NCBI GenBank assembly: GCA_033875315.1
Contig: JANRJG010000038.1
Location: 62,001-126,000, forward strand
Source of the DNA: Candidatus Methylacidiphilales bacterium
GTDB taxonomy: Bacteria > Verrucomicrobiota > Verrucomicrobiia > Methylacidiphilales > CAZTYG01
Direction: 5' to 3'
Length of the DNA stretch: 64,000 nt
A program made the position numbers and the translations under genes. Below are positions 51,163 to 62,567 of this stretch, one piece after another. The notes beneath the pieces were generated by a model. That model ran no database searches. It worked only from the letters and a program-made list of their open reading frames with translations, and was not told the origin of the DNA. Each line of letters starts with the position of its first letter. The first letter of the stretch is position 1.

Positions 51163-52650
51163 ATGAATCCCGTTCAATTCAACAACACCGTCCTACGTGA
51201 CGGCCACCAATCCCTGGCCGCCACACGGATGACGACCACACAAATGACCCCCGTAGCCCCGTTGCTCGACCGAGCTGGCTTCGGTGCCTTGGAAACCTGG
51301 GGCGGCGCCACCATCGACAGCGGCCTCCGCTTCCTCGGTGAGGACCCCTTCCAACGCCTCGACACGCTGAAAAAACTCGCCCCCAAAACCCCGCACATGA
51401 TGCTCCTGCGTGGCCAGAACCTTGTCGGCTACGTCCATTACCCTGACGATGTCGTGGAGGCCTTTGTTCGTTGTGCGGCCCGCCATGGCATGGACATATT
51501 CCGGATTTTCGACGCCCTCAATGACCCCCGCAACATGGAAACCTCCATCCGCGCGGTCAAGAAAGAGGGCAAACAGGCCCACGGCACGCTCTGCTACACC
51601 ACCAGTCCGGTCCACCAGGTCGAATCCTTCGTCAACCTCGGCATTCGTCTCGAAACTCTGGGCTGCGACGCCATCGTCATCAAAGACATGGCCGGCCTCA
51701 TCCCCCCTGTCGCCGCCGCCCGCATCATCTCCGGCCTTAAAGCCAAGATCCGCATCCCGGTCTGGCTCCACACCCACGACACCGCGGGCCTCGGAGCCGC
51801 CACCTATCTGGCCGCCATCGATGCCGGGGTCGATGCCATCGACGTCTCGGTCGCCCCCTTTGCCAACGGCACCGCCCAGCCCGACACCATCCGCATGCTC
51901 GCCCTTCTCGACCAACACCCGCGCAAGCCGCACTTCACACCCGAAGCCCTCACCCTGCTCGGGGAAATCCGCCGCCACTTGGAGAAATCCTATGCCGAGC
52001 TGTCGGCGTTCACCTCCCATGCCAACGAGGTCGTCGACTCCGACACCCTGCTCTACCAGGTCCCCGGCGGCATGCTCAGCAACTTCCGCACCCAGCTCAA
52101 GGAACAAAAAATGGAAGACCGCTTCGACGAAGTCTTCCGGGAAATCCCCGTCGTCCGGGAAGCCCTTGGCTGGATTCCTCTGGTCACCCCGACCTCGCAG
52201 ATCGTCGGCGTTCAAGCCATGCTCAACGTCAAGTTCGGCCGCTGGAAGAATTTCTCCCCCCAGGCCGCCGACATCGCCCTCGGCTACTACGGCAGCACCC
52301 CGGCCCCGGTCAACCCGGAGGTCCAGAAACTGGCCGCCGCCAACAACAAGAAAGAACCCATCACCTGCCGCCCGGCGGAACTGCAAAAGCCCGGCCTCCA
52401 ATCCCTCTTGGACCAACTCAAGGAAAAGGGACTCCCCGCCACCGAGGAAAACGCCGTCCTCTACGCCATGTTCCCCGCCCAGGTCGAAGCCCTCCACAAA
52501 CCCAAAGCCGCCGCTTCACCGGCCGCCCCCGCCCCCGCCTCTCCGCCATCAAGATCCACAAGCCCAGCCGCACCCAGACCCGGCGCCCAGCGGCTCGCCA
52601 TCACCATCGGTGGCGTCCGCACCGAAGCCACGGTCGAAACCCTTTCTTGA
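51163..52650 (+). CDS. biotin-dependent carboxyltransferase (transcarboxylase 5S / OadA type), no biotinyl domain
   Basis: This family moves a carboxyl group between biotin and pyruvate/oxaloacetate. The 495 residues show the HMGL-like barrel: VLRDGHQSLAATRM (metal-binding D, near 10-23), ETWGGATID, IVIKDMAGLIPP (carbamylated lysine, near 170-181), LHTHDTAG (metal H-x-H, near 206-213), then the conserved C-terminal carboxylase domain to about 445. A ~30-residue Ala/Pro linker follows and the protein ends GGVRTEATVETLS, without the MKM biotin site. Given mutA/mutB/meaB downstream it probably acts as the 5S subunit of methylmalonyl-CoA carboxytransferase or as pyruvate carboxylase subunit B; the carrier must be elsewhere. 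Confidence 0.88.
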   Translation: MNPVQFNNTVLRDGHQSLAATRMTTTQMTPVAPLLDRAGFGALETWGGATIDSGLRFLGEDPFQRLDTLKKLAPKTPHMMLLRGQNLVGYVHYPDDVVEAFVRCAARHGMDIFRIFDALNDPRNMETSIRAVKKEGKQAHGTLCYTTSPVHQVESFVNLGIRLETLGCDAIVIKDMAGLIPPVAAARIISGLKAKIRIPVWLHTHDTAGLGAATYLAAIDAGVDAIDVSVAPFANGTAQPDTIRMLALLDQHPRKPHFTPEALTLLGEIRRHLEKSYAELSAFTSHANEVVDSDTLLYQVPGGMLSNFRTQLKEQKMEDRFDEVFREIPVVREALGWIPLVTPTSQIVGVQAMLNVKFGRWKNFSPQAADIALGYYGSTPAPVNPEVQKLAAANNKKEPITCRPAELQKPGLQSLLDQLKEKGLPATEENAVLYAMFPAQVEALHKPKAAASPAAPAPASPPSRSTSPAAPRPGAQRLAITIGGVRTEATVETLS

Positions 52651-52701
52651 TACCTAACGCTTGATACCCTTCAACACACCCGGCACCCTTACAAACGCCA
52701 C

Positions 52702-54836
52702 ATGAAACCTGACACTCTCCTCTCCGAATTTCCCAGCACCACCCCCGAGGCCTGGCGCCGGGAGGTCGAAACCCAGCTCAAAGGGGCTTCCTTCGACCAG
52801 AAGATGAAAACCTCCACCTGGGAAGGCCTCACCCTCGACCCCCTTTATCATGAGGCCCACACCGCCTCCCTTCCCCACCTTGGTTCGCTGCCCGGCCACG
52901 CCCCCTTCGTGCGCGGCCGCGACGCCTCCGGCTACCTCGGCCGTCCTTGGTCCGTTTCGCAGGAAATCGCCTTGCGCGACCCGCTCGATTTCAACCTAGC
53001 CGCCCGCTACGATCTGGCCCGCGGCCTCGACAGCCTGAACATCGTCCTCGACCGCGCCACCCGCAACGGGCACGACCCCGATTGGGCCGATCTCGGCGAG
53101 GTCGGCATCGGCGGCCTCTCCATTTCCTCCCTGGACGACCTGGCCCGGGCCCTCGAATCCATCGATCTCTCGCGTACCCCGCTCTTCGTCCGCTCCGGTG
53201 CTTCGGGCATGCCCTTCGCCGCCCTGCTCGTGGCCCTTTGCCGCAGGCAGAAACGTCCCCTCGACCAATTGGAAGGATGCATCGAAACCGACCCCCTCGG
53301 CGTCATGGCCCATGAGGCCTCGCTGCCCCAATCCCTTCCCGGAGCCTACCGGGAAATGGCCGAACTCACCCGCTGGGCCGCGACCCACGCCCCCAAGCTG
53401 CAGACGGTCTGCGTCCACACCCGCTCCTGGCATGAAGGCGGCGGCCACGCCATCCAGGAACTCGGCTTCGGACTGGCCACCGCCGCCGAATACCTCCGCG
53501 CCATGCACCAACAGGGACTCGACGTCGACACCGTAGCCCCCCGCCTGCGCTTCGCCATCACCGTCGGCTCCGACTTCTTCACCGAAATCGCCAAGCTCCG
53601 CGCTGTCCGCATCATCTGGAGCCAGCTCATCGCCGCCCTCGGCGGTTCGGAAAAGTCACAAGGCCTCACCCTTCACGTCCGCACCGCCACTTACAACAAG
53701 ACCGTCTACGATCCCTACGTCAACATGCTCCGAACCACCGTCGAGGCCTTCGCCGCCGTCCTTGGTGGCACCAATTCCCTGCAAGTCGGGCCCTTTGACG
53801 AAGTCCTGCGCACCCCCGACGACTTCTCCCGCCGCATCGCCCGCAACACCCAGCTCATCCTCCAGAAAGAATGCCAACTCGACCGCCTCATCGACCCCGC
53901 GGGCGGTTCTTGGTATGTCGAATGGCTGACCGACCAACTGGCCCGCGGGGCCTGGGATCTGTTCCGCAAGGTTGAAGGCATGGGCGGGATGGAGGCGGCC
54001 CTTCGCACCGGCTTCCCTCAACAAGCCGTCGCCGATACCGCCACCCAACGCCTCCAGGCCGTGGCCAGACGGCGCAGTTCGGTCATCGGCACCAACCAAT
54101 ACGCCAACGCCGCCGAATCCCAACTCCCCGGCGACCCCGTCGGGGACCACTCCGGCTACCAGAAGCGCCGCGCGTCCCAGGTCCGTTCCGCCCGCACCGC
54201 CGCCTACAATGCCGACAACATCCGGGTCATCTCCCACTTGGGGAAAATCGCCGAAAGCCCGGGCCCCGGATTCTTCGACGACTGCGTGTCCGCCATCGAG
54301 GCCGGCGCCACCCTCGGGGAAATCACCCGCGCCATCCGTATCAAGGACAAACCCGGCGACGCCATCACTCCGGTCTGCCTCCACCGCGTGGCCTCCTCAT
54401 TTGAACGGCTGCGCCAAATGGTCGAACACTGGACCCAAACGCACGGCGCACGGCCCAAGGTCTTCCTCGCCACTTTCGGACCGCTCAAACAACACAAGGC
54501 CCGTGCCGACTTCGCCACCGGATTCCTCCAGATCGCCGGCACCGACGTCGTCCAAGCCACCCCCGCCACCCAACCCGCGGAAGCCGTTCAGGCCGCGCTG
54601 GCATCCGGGGCCCACATCGTGGTCCTCTGCTCCACCGACGACACCTACCCGGAAATCGTCCCGGCCTTTTTGCCCGCTCTCAAACAGGCCATTCCGGGCG
54701 TGGTCACCGTCCTCGCGGGCTACCCCACCGACCAGCTCGAAGCCCACCGGAAGTCAGGCATCGATCATTTCATCCACATCCGGGCCAACGCCCTCGAAAC
54801 CCTCACCGCCATCCTTGAACAAGCAGGAGTCCTCCC

Positions 54837-54840
<4 letters not shown>
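52702..54840 (+). CDS. mutA: methylmalonyl-CoA mutase small (non-catalytic) subunit
   Basis: MutA partners with MutB to interconvert methylmalonyl-CoA and succinyl-CoA. The 712-residue protein resembles MutB over the substrate barrel ([12 protein letters not shown]... [40 protein letters not shown], near 242-266; [15 protein letters not shown], near 355-369; [18 protein letters not shown]) but lacks the adenosylcobalamin D-x-H-x-x-G in its C-terminal flavodoxin-like domain ([19 protein letters not shown], near 590). Its stop overlaps the GTG of mutB. It follows the carboxyltransferase gene by ~50 bases, probably one operon. Confidence 0.95.
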
Positions 54841-57017
<2,177 letters not shown>

Positions 57018-57022
57018 TTTTC

Positions 57023-57105
57023 ACCACGAAGAGCGCGGAGGACGCGAAGTATTTTCCGTTGTTTTATATTCAAATACACTTGGCGTTCTTCGCGCCCTTC
57101 GCGGT
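57023..57105. repeat. inverted-repeat spacer between mutB and meaB
   Basis: CACCACGAAGAGCGCGGAGG near 57024 and TTCTTCGCGCCCTTCGCGGT near 57085 form inverted arms separated by an AT-rich spacer. The left arm shares ACCACGAAGAGCGCG with the spacer at 43326-43425. Confidence 0.5.
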
Positions 57106-57117
57106 TAATCTCTCTCC

Positions 57118-58101
57118 ATGTTTCCCGCTCAACAATTGGCTGAGGGCATCCTGGCCGGCAACCGTACTTTGCTGGCCCGGGCGATCACGCTGGTCGAATC
57201 CAACGCCCCCAAGCACGAAGCCCCCGCGCGGGAACTGGTCGCCCGCCTTCTCCCCCACACCGGTCGCGCCAAACGCATCGGCATCTCCGGTGTCCCCGGC
57301 GTGGGCAAGTCCACCTTCATCGAGACCCTCGGCCTCCACCTCACGCGATCAGGAAAAAAAATCGCCGTCTTGGCCGTCGACCCCTCCTCCACCCGCACCG
57401 GCGGCAGCATCCTGGGCGACAAAACCCGCATGGAGCAATTGTCCGTCGACCCCAACGCCTTCATCCGCCCATCCCCCTCCGGCGGCACGCTTGGCGGGGT
57501 GACGCGCAAGACCCGGGAAACCCTCCTTCTGTGCGAGGCCTTCGGCTTCGATCCGGTCCTCATCGAAACGGTCGGCACCGGGCAAAGCGAAACCACCGTG
57601 CGCTCGATGACCGATTTCTTCCTCCTCCTGCTCGCGCCGCACACCGGCGACGAACTCCAGGGGATCAAGAAGGGCATTGTGGAAATGGCCGACGCCGTGG
57701 TGGTCAACAAAGCCGACGGCGAAAGCCGCCATGCCGCCGAACGCACCCAGGCCGAATACCATTCGGCACTGCATTATCTCCACAGCGCCACCCCCGGCTG
57801 GAAACCCCCGTGCCTTCTTGCCAGTGCCCTGCAAAACGAGGGCATCGCCGACTTCTGGAAAACGGTTGAAACATTCTACCAACTTCTGGAACCACGCGGG
57901 GTGTTGCGCACCCGCCGGGAACAACAATCCGTCGAGTGGATGCTTGCCCAGGTGCGCGAACAGTTGGAACTGGATTTCCAAAGACACCCCTCGGTCCAGC
58001 CCCTGCTGTCGAAGCTGGGCGAGCAGGTCCGCTCGGGGCTCGTCACCCCCACCGAAGCTGCCCAACAACTTCTTCGCGCCTATCGCACGACGCCCATTTA
58101 G
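57118..58101 (+). CDS. meaB: MeaB/ArgK-type G3E GTPase, mutase chaperone
   Basis: MeaB protects and reloads methylmalonyl-CoA mutase with adenosylcobalamin. The 327-residue GTPase shows Walker A GVPGVGKSTFIETLG (near 60-74), the switch region LAVDPSSTRTGGSILGDKTRM (near 84-104), HPR-like FIRPSPSGGTLGGVTRKTRE, VLIETVGTGQSE (Walker B and switch III, near 144-155) and VVNKADGE (base-recognition N-K-x-D, near 197-204). The helical C-terminal arm ends at ~320. Start ATG 57118. Downstream of mutB by 100 bases. Confidence 0.96.
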   Translation: MFPAQQLAEGILAGNRTLLARAITLVESNAPKHEAPARELVARLLPHTGRAKRIGISGVPGVGKSTFIETLGLHLTRSGKKIAVLAVDPSSTRTGGSILGDKTRMEQLSVDPNAFIRPSPSGGTLGGVTRKTRETLLLCEAFGFDPVLIETVGTGQSETTVRSMTDFFLLLLAPHTGDELQGIKKGIVEMADAVVVNKADGESRHAAERTQAEYHSALHYLHSATPGWKPPCLLASALQNEGIADFWKTVETFYQLLEPRGVLRTRREQQSVEWMLAQVREQLELDFQRHPSVQPLLSKLGEQVRSGLVTPTEAAQQLLRAYRTTPI

Positions 58102-58102
58102 A

Positions 58103-58360
58103 GCGCATTGCGTTTAATTGGCAGTGGTTTCCACTCGTTTCTCTTATACCAAATTGAATTGAGCGGGTGAAAAAGTGCCTTATGGGAGGGCGAAGCTCCT
58201 GGCTCCCCCGTAAGCCTTCGGGGCTGAGCCGACCTTGGAATAGAGACATCAAACCGGCTCGGCAGGAGCCTCGCCCTCCCGTTTATTCTGCCGCTCAGTC
58301 ATTTTAATCTGGTATTACTCGCTCTCGTGCTCTTTCTCTCGGTCCTGAGAACAGGAGAGA
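58103..58360. repeat. short post-gene repeat, copy B, split by a MITE
   Basis: GAGCGCATTGCGTTTAATTGG, GCAGTGG and CACTCGTTTCTCTT before the element, and CTCGCTCTCGTGCTCTTTCT after it, match the blocks at 9199-9280. It begins just after the meaB stop, as copy A begins just after the DUF1501 stop. Confidence 0.55.
58148..58314. mobile_element. MITE-like element, copy 4 (167 bp)
   Basis: About 95% identical by eye to the 168-bp element at 4782-4949. Ends TACCAAATT and AATCTGGTA; direct TTA repeats at 58145-58147 and 58315-58317; interior palindrome GGGAGGGCGAAGCTCCTGG / GGCAGGAGCCTCGCCCTCCC. It lies after meaB inside the short post-gene repeat. Confidence 0.88.
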
Positions 58361-58399
58361 GGGAACGTGAACGAGCGGGCAGATTAGGCAAAAAGCGTT

Positions 58400-59299
58400 C
58401 TAAAGTGCCCCGCTGGGAAAGAGCAGATGCATCGGGACCTCTTCGGCCCAGAGCATCCCGGTCAATTGCTGGTAATCCGCAGCCGGTTGCCAGATCAATC
58501 GTTTGGGTTCGAATAGTGTGTTCCAACACGGCCATTCCACCCGCTGGCTCAGGAAGGCGGTCCACTCCACAATCTCCATCTCACCAGCCCCCAGATCAGG
58601 AAATCGTGCATAAGCCGCGGAATGACCGATCAGCAGGTCGATGTGGCGGATCACCCCGCCTTCGAGCGTGATCTTGGCGATGGCGGTCGCGTGACTGGTG
58701 CCCGGCTTCGGCTCGGAACGCAGATAAAGCAATCCGTTCATCCCCAGGGGTGGGTCCTCGGGTTTCCCGGGCCACTCTTCCATCACTTCCAACAAACAAC
58801 CGCTAGGGGCCTGTCCTCCCTGCCCCGGCATGAAGATCACGGCCGCCAACCGGCCCTCCCCATCCCAGAACAAAGCCGGTTCATGGGCGTAATACCATTC
58901 CCCGGGTTCGTCAGCCACCACCAAGCGGTGGCAATCCAACCCTTCCCGCCGGACCAGTTGCCAAGCCATGCCGCCGGGAAAGGCCTTCACCGATTGGAAT
59001 TCCCACCCCTCGGCGTATTGCCCCGGCTCGGGTTCCTCGTCGGTCGGCTGCAGCACCTTGCCTAACACCAGGAGACGGTCCAAATCCGGGTTCAGGGAGG
59101 GCAGAACCAGGTAGCGCTCCCCGGCAATCCGGCGGTCAAGATAAAGGGGCAAAGCGGGCGATCCCCACGGGCCAACTCCTCCGGGATCTCGCAGCCGGGC
59201 ACGGACACCCCCCGCATCTTCCCGTTCCAAGCTGACACCCCTGGAATAAAGCATGAGCGGAAACAGTGCACCTTGGCCCTCAGACATCCGGGGGATCAT
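58400..59299 (-). CDS. hypothetical protein
   Basis: A protein of ~300 residues (ATG at 59299 or 59287) that I do not recognise. It is soluble, acidic and tryptophan-rich, with GSPALPLYLDRRIAGERYLVLPSLNP (near 47-72), EPEPGQYAEGWEFQSVKAFPGG, WYYAHEPALFWDGEGRLAAVIFMPG, LYLRSEPKPGTSHATAIAKI, and ADYQQLTGMLWAEEVPMHLL near the C-terminus. No signal peptide or membrane segment. Codon use is like its neighbours. It is divergent from the DUF1802 gene with ~70 bases between. Confidence 0.75.
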   Translation of the reverse strand: MIPRMSEGQGALFPLMLYSRGVSLEREDAGGVRARLRDPGGVGPWGSPALPLYLDRRIAGERYLVLPSLNPDLDRLLVLGKVLQPTDEEPEPGQYAEGWEFQSVKAFPGGMAWQLVRREGLDCHRLVVADEPGEWYYAHEPALFWDGEGRLAAVIFMPGQGGQAPSGCLLEVMEEWPGKPEDPPLGMNGLLYLRSEPKPGTSHATAIAKITLEGGVIRHIDLLIGHSAAYARFPDLGAGEMEIVEWTAFLSQRVEWPCWNTLFEPKRLIWQPAADYQQLTGMLWAEEVPMHLLFPSGAL

Positions 59300-59367
59300 G
59301 CAACCCCCGCCCAAAGCCCTCAAGCGGAACCTTGAGCCCAGACCAGCCCCGGTTTAGGGTGTCCTCC

Positions 59368-59934
59368 ATGTCCACCCCAGGCCAACATGCCTACAAGGAA
59401 TGGTCCCCCATCGTCTCCGCCCTCGGGTCCGGCTCCCAGATCCTCCTCCTGCGCAAGGGCGGCATCGCCGAGGGGCCCGGCGGCTTCCGGCCTGAACATC
59501 CCGCCTTCTGGCTTTACCCCACCCTCTTCCACCCCGAATCCGACAAACTGAAGACAGTCCCACCGCATTTACCCTTGCCCTTGGACACCCCATCCATTCC
59601 CATCCAATTCCATGCCCTGGTCTCGGACGTCTTCCGTCTGCACAACCCCGCCAGTCTGTCCGCACTCGATGCCTTTCACCTCTGGGCACCCGAAGAAATC
59701 ACCCGTCGCTGGCACTACGGCTCGACCCCCGGCCTTTTTGCCATGATCGTGCGTGTCTCCACCCTGCCCTCCCCCTTCCCCCTCGCACCCTCCCCTGCCT
59801 ACGCCGGCTGCAAATCCTGGATCGCCCTGGAACAATCCCCCCCGACGTCCGACCTCCGGCCCGTCCAAGACGACCCCACCTTTGAAGCCGAGCGCCAGAA
59901 GATCCTTCAGATCCTTGCTAATCCATCTTCTTAA
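59368..59934 (+). CDS. DUF1802 family protein
   Basis: The 188-residue product opens with YKEWSPIVSALGSGSQILLLRKGGIAEGPGGF (near 7-38), the conserved DUF1802 start, and continues PAFWLYPTLFHPESDKL and LWAPEEITRRWHYG. These proteins are widespread in Cyanobacteria, Verrucomicrobia and Firmicutes, and no function is known. The ATG at 59368 matches the family start; an upstream in-frame extension overlaps the divergent gene. Probably transcribed with the rhodanese gene 47 bases later. Confidence 0.85.
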   Translation: MSTPGQHAYKEWSPIVSALGSGSQILLLRKGGIAEGPGGFRPEHPAFWLYPTLFHPESDKLKTVPPHLPLPLDTPSIPIQFHALVSDVFRLHNPASLSALDAFHLWAPEEITRRWHYGSTPGLFAMIVRVSTLPSPFPLAPSPAYAGCKSWIALEQSPPTSDLRPVQDDPTFEAERQKILQILANPSS

Positions 59935-59981
59935 CTTAAAACTTAATGCTTAATGCTTAAGACTTAAAACTAGACACCCCC

Positions 59982-60350
59982 ATGACCCACTCCCCCGGAT
60001 TCCAAGCCCTCTGCGAAGACGCCCGCCGCCAGATCACCGAAATCTCGCCCGAGGAAACGCTCACCGCCCTCCAAGCAGGCACCACCCTGGTGATCGATGT
60101 GCGTGAAGACCGGGAAGCCGCCCAAGGAATCATCCAGGGGGCCACCCATCTGGGGCGCGGGGTCCTCGAACGCGACATCGAGGTGGCCGTGCCTGACAAG
60201 TCCCGGCCCATCATCCTTTATTGCGGCGGCGGCTACCGCTCCACCCTTGCGGCACTCAATCTCCAGAAAATGGGCTACACCCAGGTGAAGTCCATGGCCG
60301 GCGGCTGGCGGGCATGGAACGCATGCAACTACCCGATCAGCGCAGGTTGA
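59982..60350 (+). CDS. rhodanese-like sulfurtransferase
   Basis: The 122-residue single-domain rhodanese has LQAGTTLVIDVREDREAAQGIIQGATHLGRG (near 29-59) and the active loop IILYCGGGYRSTLAA (near 76-90) with C-G-G-G-Y-R-S around the catalytic cysteine, then GYTQVKSMAGGWRAWNACNYP. It would carry a persulfide in the cytosol. No signal peptide. Its small size and the GYRS loop are typical of GlpE-like enzymes. Target unknown. Confidence 0.92.
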   Translation: MTHSPGFQALCEDARRQITEISPEETLTALQAGTTLVIDVREDREAAQGIIQGATHLGRGVLERDIEVAVPDKSRPIILYCGGGYRSTLAALNLQKMGYTQVKSMAGGWRAWNACNYPISAG

Positions 60351-60415
60351 GCTTCCCTGAGGCCGGGGAAGGGATTACCCGGCTACAGGGGGCATCCATT
60401 CAAAGGTTTATTCTT

Positions 60416-62185
60416 TCAAAGACTCTTCTCGAACGCTTCCTCAATCGTCGCGGCTGACTGGGCCCGGCAGAGGCGGGCGTAGAGGCCGTCCAAGGCGAGC
60501 AATTCCTCGTGCGTCCCGCGCTCGGTGATTCGGCCCTGTTGCAGGACGCAGATCAAATCCGCCCGGCGCACGGTCGACAGGCGGTGGGCGATGACAAACG
60601 ATGTCCGCTCCGCCAACAGCCGGTCCAAGGCCTGTTGGATCAGGCGCTCGGTCTCGGTGTCCACGCTGGCCGTGGCCTCGTCGAGGATGAGGATGGGCGG
60701 ATTCATGGGCAGGGCACGGGCGATGGAGACGCGCTGCTTTTCCCCCTGGCTCAACTTAACTCCCCGCTCACCCACCACGGTGTCCAGCCCTTCGGGCAGG
60801 GCCCTCACGAAGGGTTCGGCGTTGGCCGCCGTCAGGGCCTTCCACAGGGCGGCCTCATCCGCCTCGGGACGGCCGAACAACAGGTTCTCGCGCACGGTGG
60901 CATTGAAGAGAAAGGGCTCCTGGGAAACGATGCCCACCTGGGAGCGCAGTTCTTTCAGTGTCAGTCGGTCGTGGGGGACACCGTCGATGAGGACCCGTCC
61001 GCTTTTCAAGGGATAAAACCTCGGGAGCAGCTTGACCAGCGAGGTCTTGCCCGCGCCGGTCGGACCGACCAAGGCCACGGTCATCCCCGGACGCGCCCGC
61101 AAATCGATGTGGTGCAGCACCTGCCGGTCTTTCTGGTATTCGAAGCAGACATCTTCCAGGACCACGTCGCGCGCCGTGCCGCGGGGTGGAGGGAGGGTGG
61201 ACAAGGAGGTGGAATCGGGTTCGGATTCGCCGGGCGCGTCAAGGATGCCGTAGACCCGCTCGGCCGCGGCCCGGCCGGATTGGAACAATTGGTTGAGGCC
61301 GTGCAGGCGGTTGATCGGCTCGTAGAACATCCCGATGTAGAGCAGGAAGCCGGTGAGTTGGCCGAGGGTGAACTGTCCGCCCCCGCGCAGCACGTCCTGT
61401 CCACCAAACCAAAGGACGATGCCGATGCCGGTGAAAGAGAGGAAGTTCATCGCCGGGTTGTAACGGGCCCAGGCACCCATGACCACCAACGTCGCCTGGC
61501 GGAGGGCGTCGGCTTTGTCGCGAAAGTGGCCGAACTCGCGGTCCTCCCTTCCGAACGACTTGATCTGGAACATGCCCTGCAAGTGGTCGAGGAGGAGGGC
61601 GTTGAGGGCGGAGGTGGCCTTGCGGGTCAACCGGTAGCGGTGGTGGGCGGTGGTGGTGTACCACCAGGCCCCGGCCAACATGGGCGGGATGGGGAGGAGG
61701 GCCCAGAGGGTCAGTCCGGGATTGATCCAGAACATGATCGCCCCCACCCCGAGGATCTGCAGGACCGCCACCACCCCCTGCTCGATTCCATCCACCAGCA
61801 CCCGTTCCATGTTGGTCACATCCTCGGTGACGTGGGTCAGGATATCGCCGGAGGAACGGTTGTCATACCAGCCGAGCGGGAGGCGTTGCAGGCGCTCATA
61901 AAGCGCCAGACGCAGATCCAGGATGACATTTTGCTCGAACGTATTGTTAAGCACGATGCGGAGGGCGTTGAGGCCGTCGCGCAGGGCGAACGCCGCCACC
62001 ACCCCCAGCACCATCCAGCCCAGGGTCGGGAGATCCCCGCCCGCCTGGAGATGGTCGACGATCCAGGAAGTCAGTTTGGGATAAGCCATCGCCGCCAGGG
62101 TGGAAACCACCGCACAGGCCAGGGTGCCGAGGGCGAAACCACGGTAGGAACGGACATGGGAAAATACCCGGAGGAGGGGCGACAT
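60416..62185 (-). CDS. ABC exporter, MsbA/MdlB type (half-transporter)
   Basis: The 589-residue protein has an N-terminal six-helix membrane domain (to ~310) and a nucleotide-binding domain: Walker [12 protein letters not shown] (near 365-375), Q-loop [19 protein letters not shown], signature [20 protein letters not shown] (near 470-489), Walker [13 protein letters not shown] (near 490-501) and H-loop [12 protein letters not shown]. It would work as a homodimer exporting a lipid, peptide or drug. MsbA-like lipid A export is possible but not shown. Alone on the minus strand; convergent with the rhodanese gene. Confidence 0.94.
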   Translation of the reverse strand: MSPLLRVFSHVRSYRGFALGTLACAVVSTLAAMAYPKLTSWIVDHLQAGGDLPTLGWMVLGVVAAFALRDGLNALRIVLNNTFEQNVILDLRLALYERLQRLPLGWYDNRSSGDILTHVTEDVTNMERVLVDGIEQGVVAVLQILGVGAIMFWINPGLTLWALLPIPPMLAGAWWYTTTAHHRYRLTRKATSALNALLLDHLQGMFQIKSFGREDREFGHFRDKADALRQATLVVMGAWARYNPAMNFLSFTGIGIVLWFGGQDVLRGGGQFTLGQLTGFLLYIGMFYEPINRLHGLNQLFQSGRAAAERVYGILDAPGESEPDSTSLSTLPPPRGTARDVVLEDVCFEYQKDRQVLHHIDLRARPGMTVALVGPTGAGKTSLVKLLPRFYPLKSGRVLIDGVPHDRLTLKELRSQVGIVSQEPFLFNATVRENLLFGRPEADEAALWKALTAANAEPFVRALPEGLDTVVGERGVKLSQGEKQRVSIARALPMNPPILILDEATASVDTETERLIQQALDRLLAERTSFVIAHRLSTVRRADLICVLQQGRITERGTHEELLALDGLYARLCRAQSAATIEEAFEKSL

Positions 62186-62567
62186 AGGGAATGAAGCTTA
62201 CGACAAAGATGCCGGAGGCAAAGGGCGCAGTTGCAGCTGATCCCCATCCGGCGAGCAAAAACTAAATGACATCCGTGTGGGTGAACTCGGCGGCCTTCCA
62301 CCCCAGCCGGATCAACCAACTTCATACTCACGCCGGAGAAGAAGTCCCACTTGATTGGGCGTGACCCCCCTGACCGCCCGACCTCGTTTGGTTTCAAGTA
62401 TTTGTGCATGCCCAACTCCCGTGCGGAAGGCCGGCGCATCGGCAGGCAAATCCGTGAATACCATTGCATGGTTGATTTATTGGGAGTGAACCAAGAGACT
62501 GGAAGGGGTATGTTGGCGGCCCAGCCCTTTCCGGGTAGCGTCATCCAGGCCCTTTTTCCCACTGAAC
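62186..62567. other. gene-free stretch between divergent genes
   Basis: A plus-strand open stretch near 62351-62578 has phrases such as RQIREYHCMVDLLGV but no recognisable family and no clear start signal, so it is not called. No repeat copy or strong hairpin is seen. Promoters for the ABC gene (minus) and the partial membrane protein (plus) must be here. Confidence 0.4.

Noticed and set aside
52650-52701. Cobalamin riboswitch before mutA
   Set aside because: The gap is only 51 bases and has no B12-box-like sequence.
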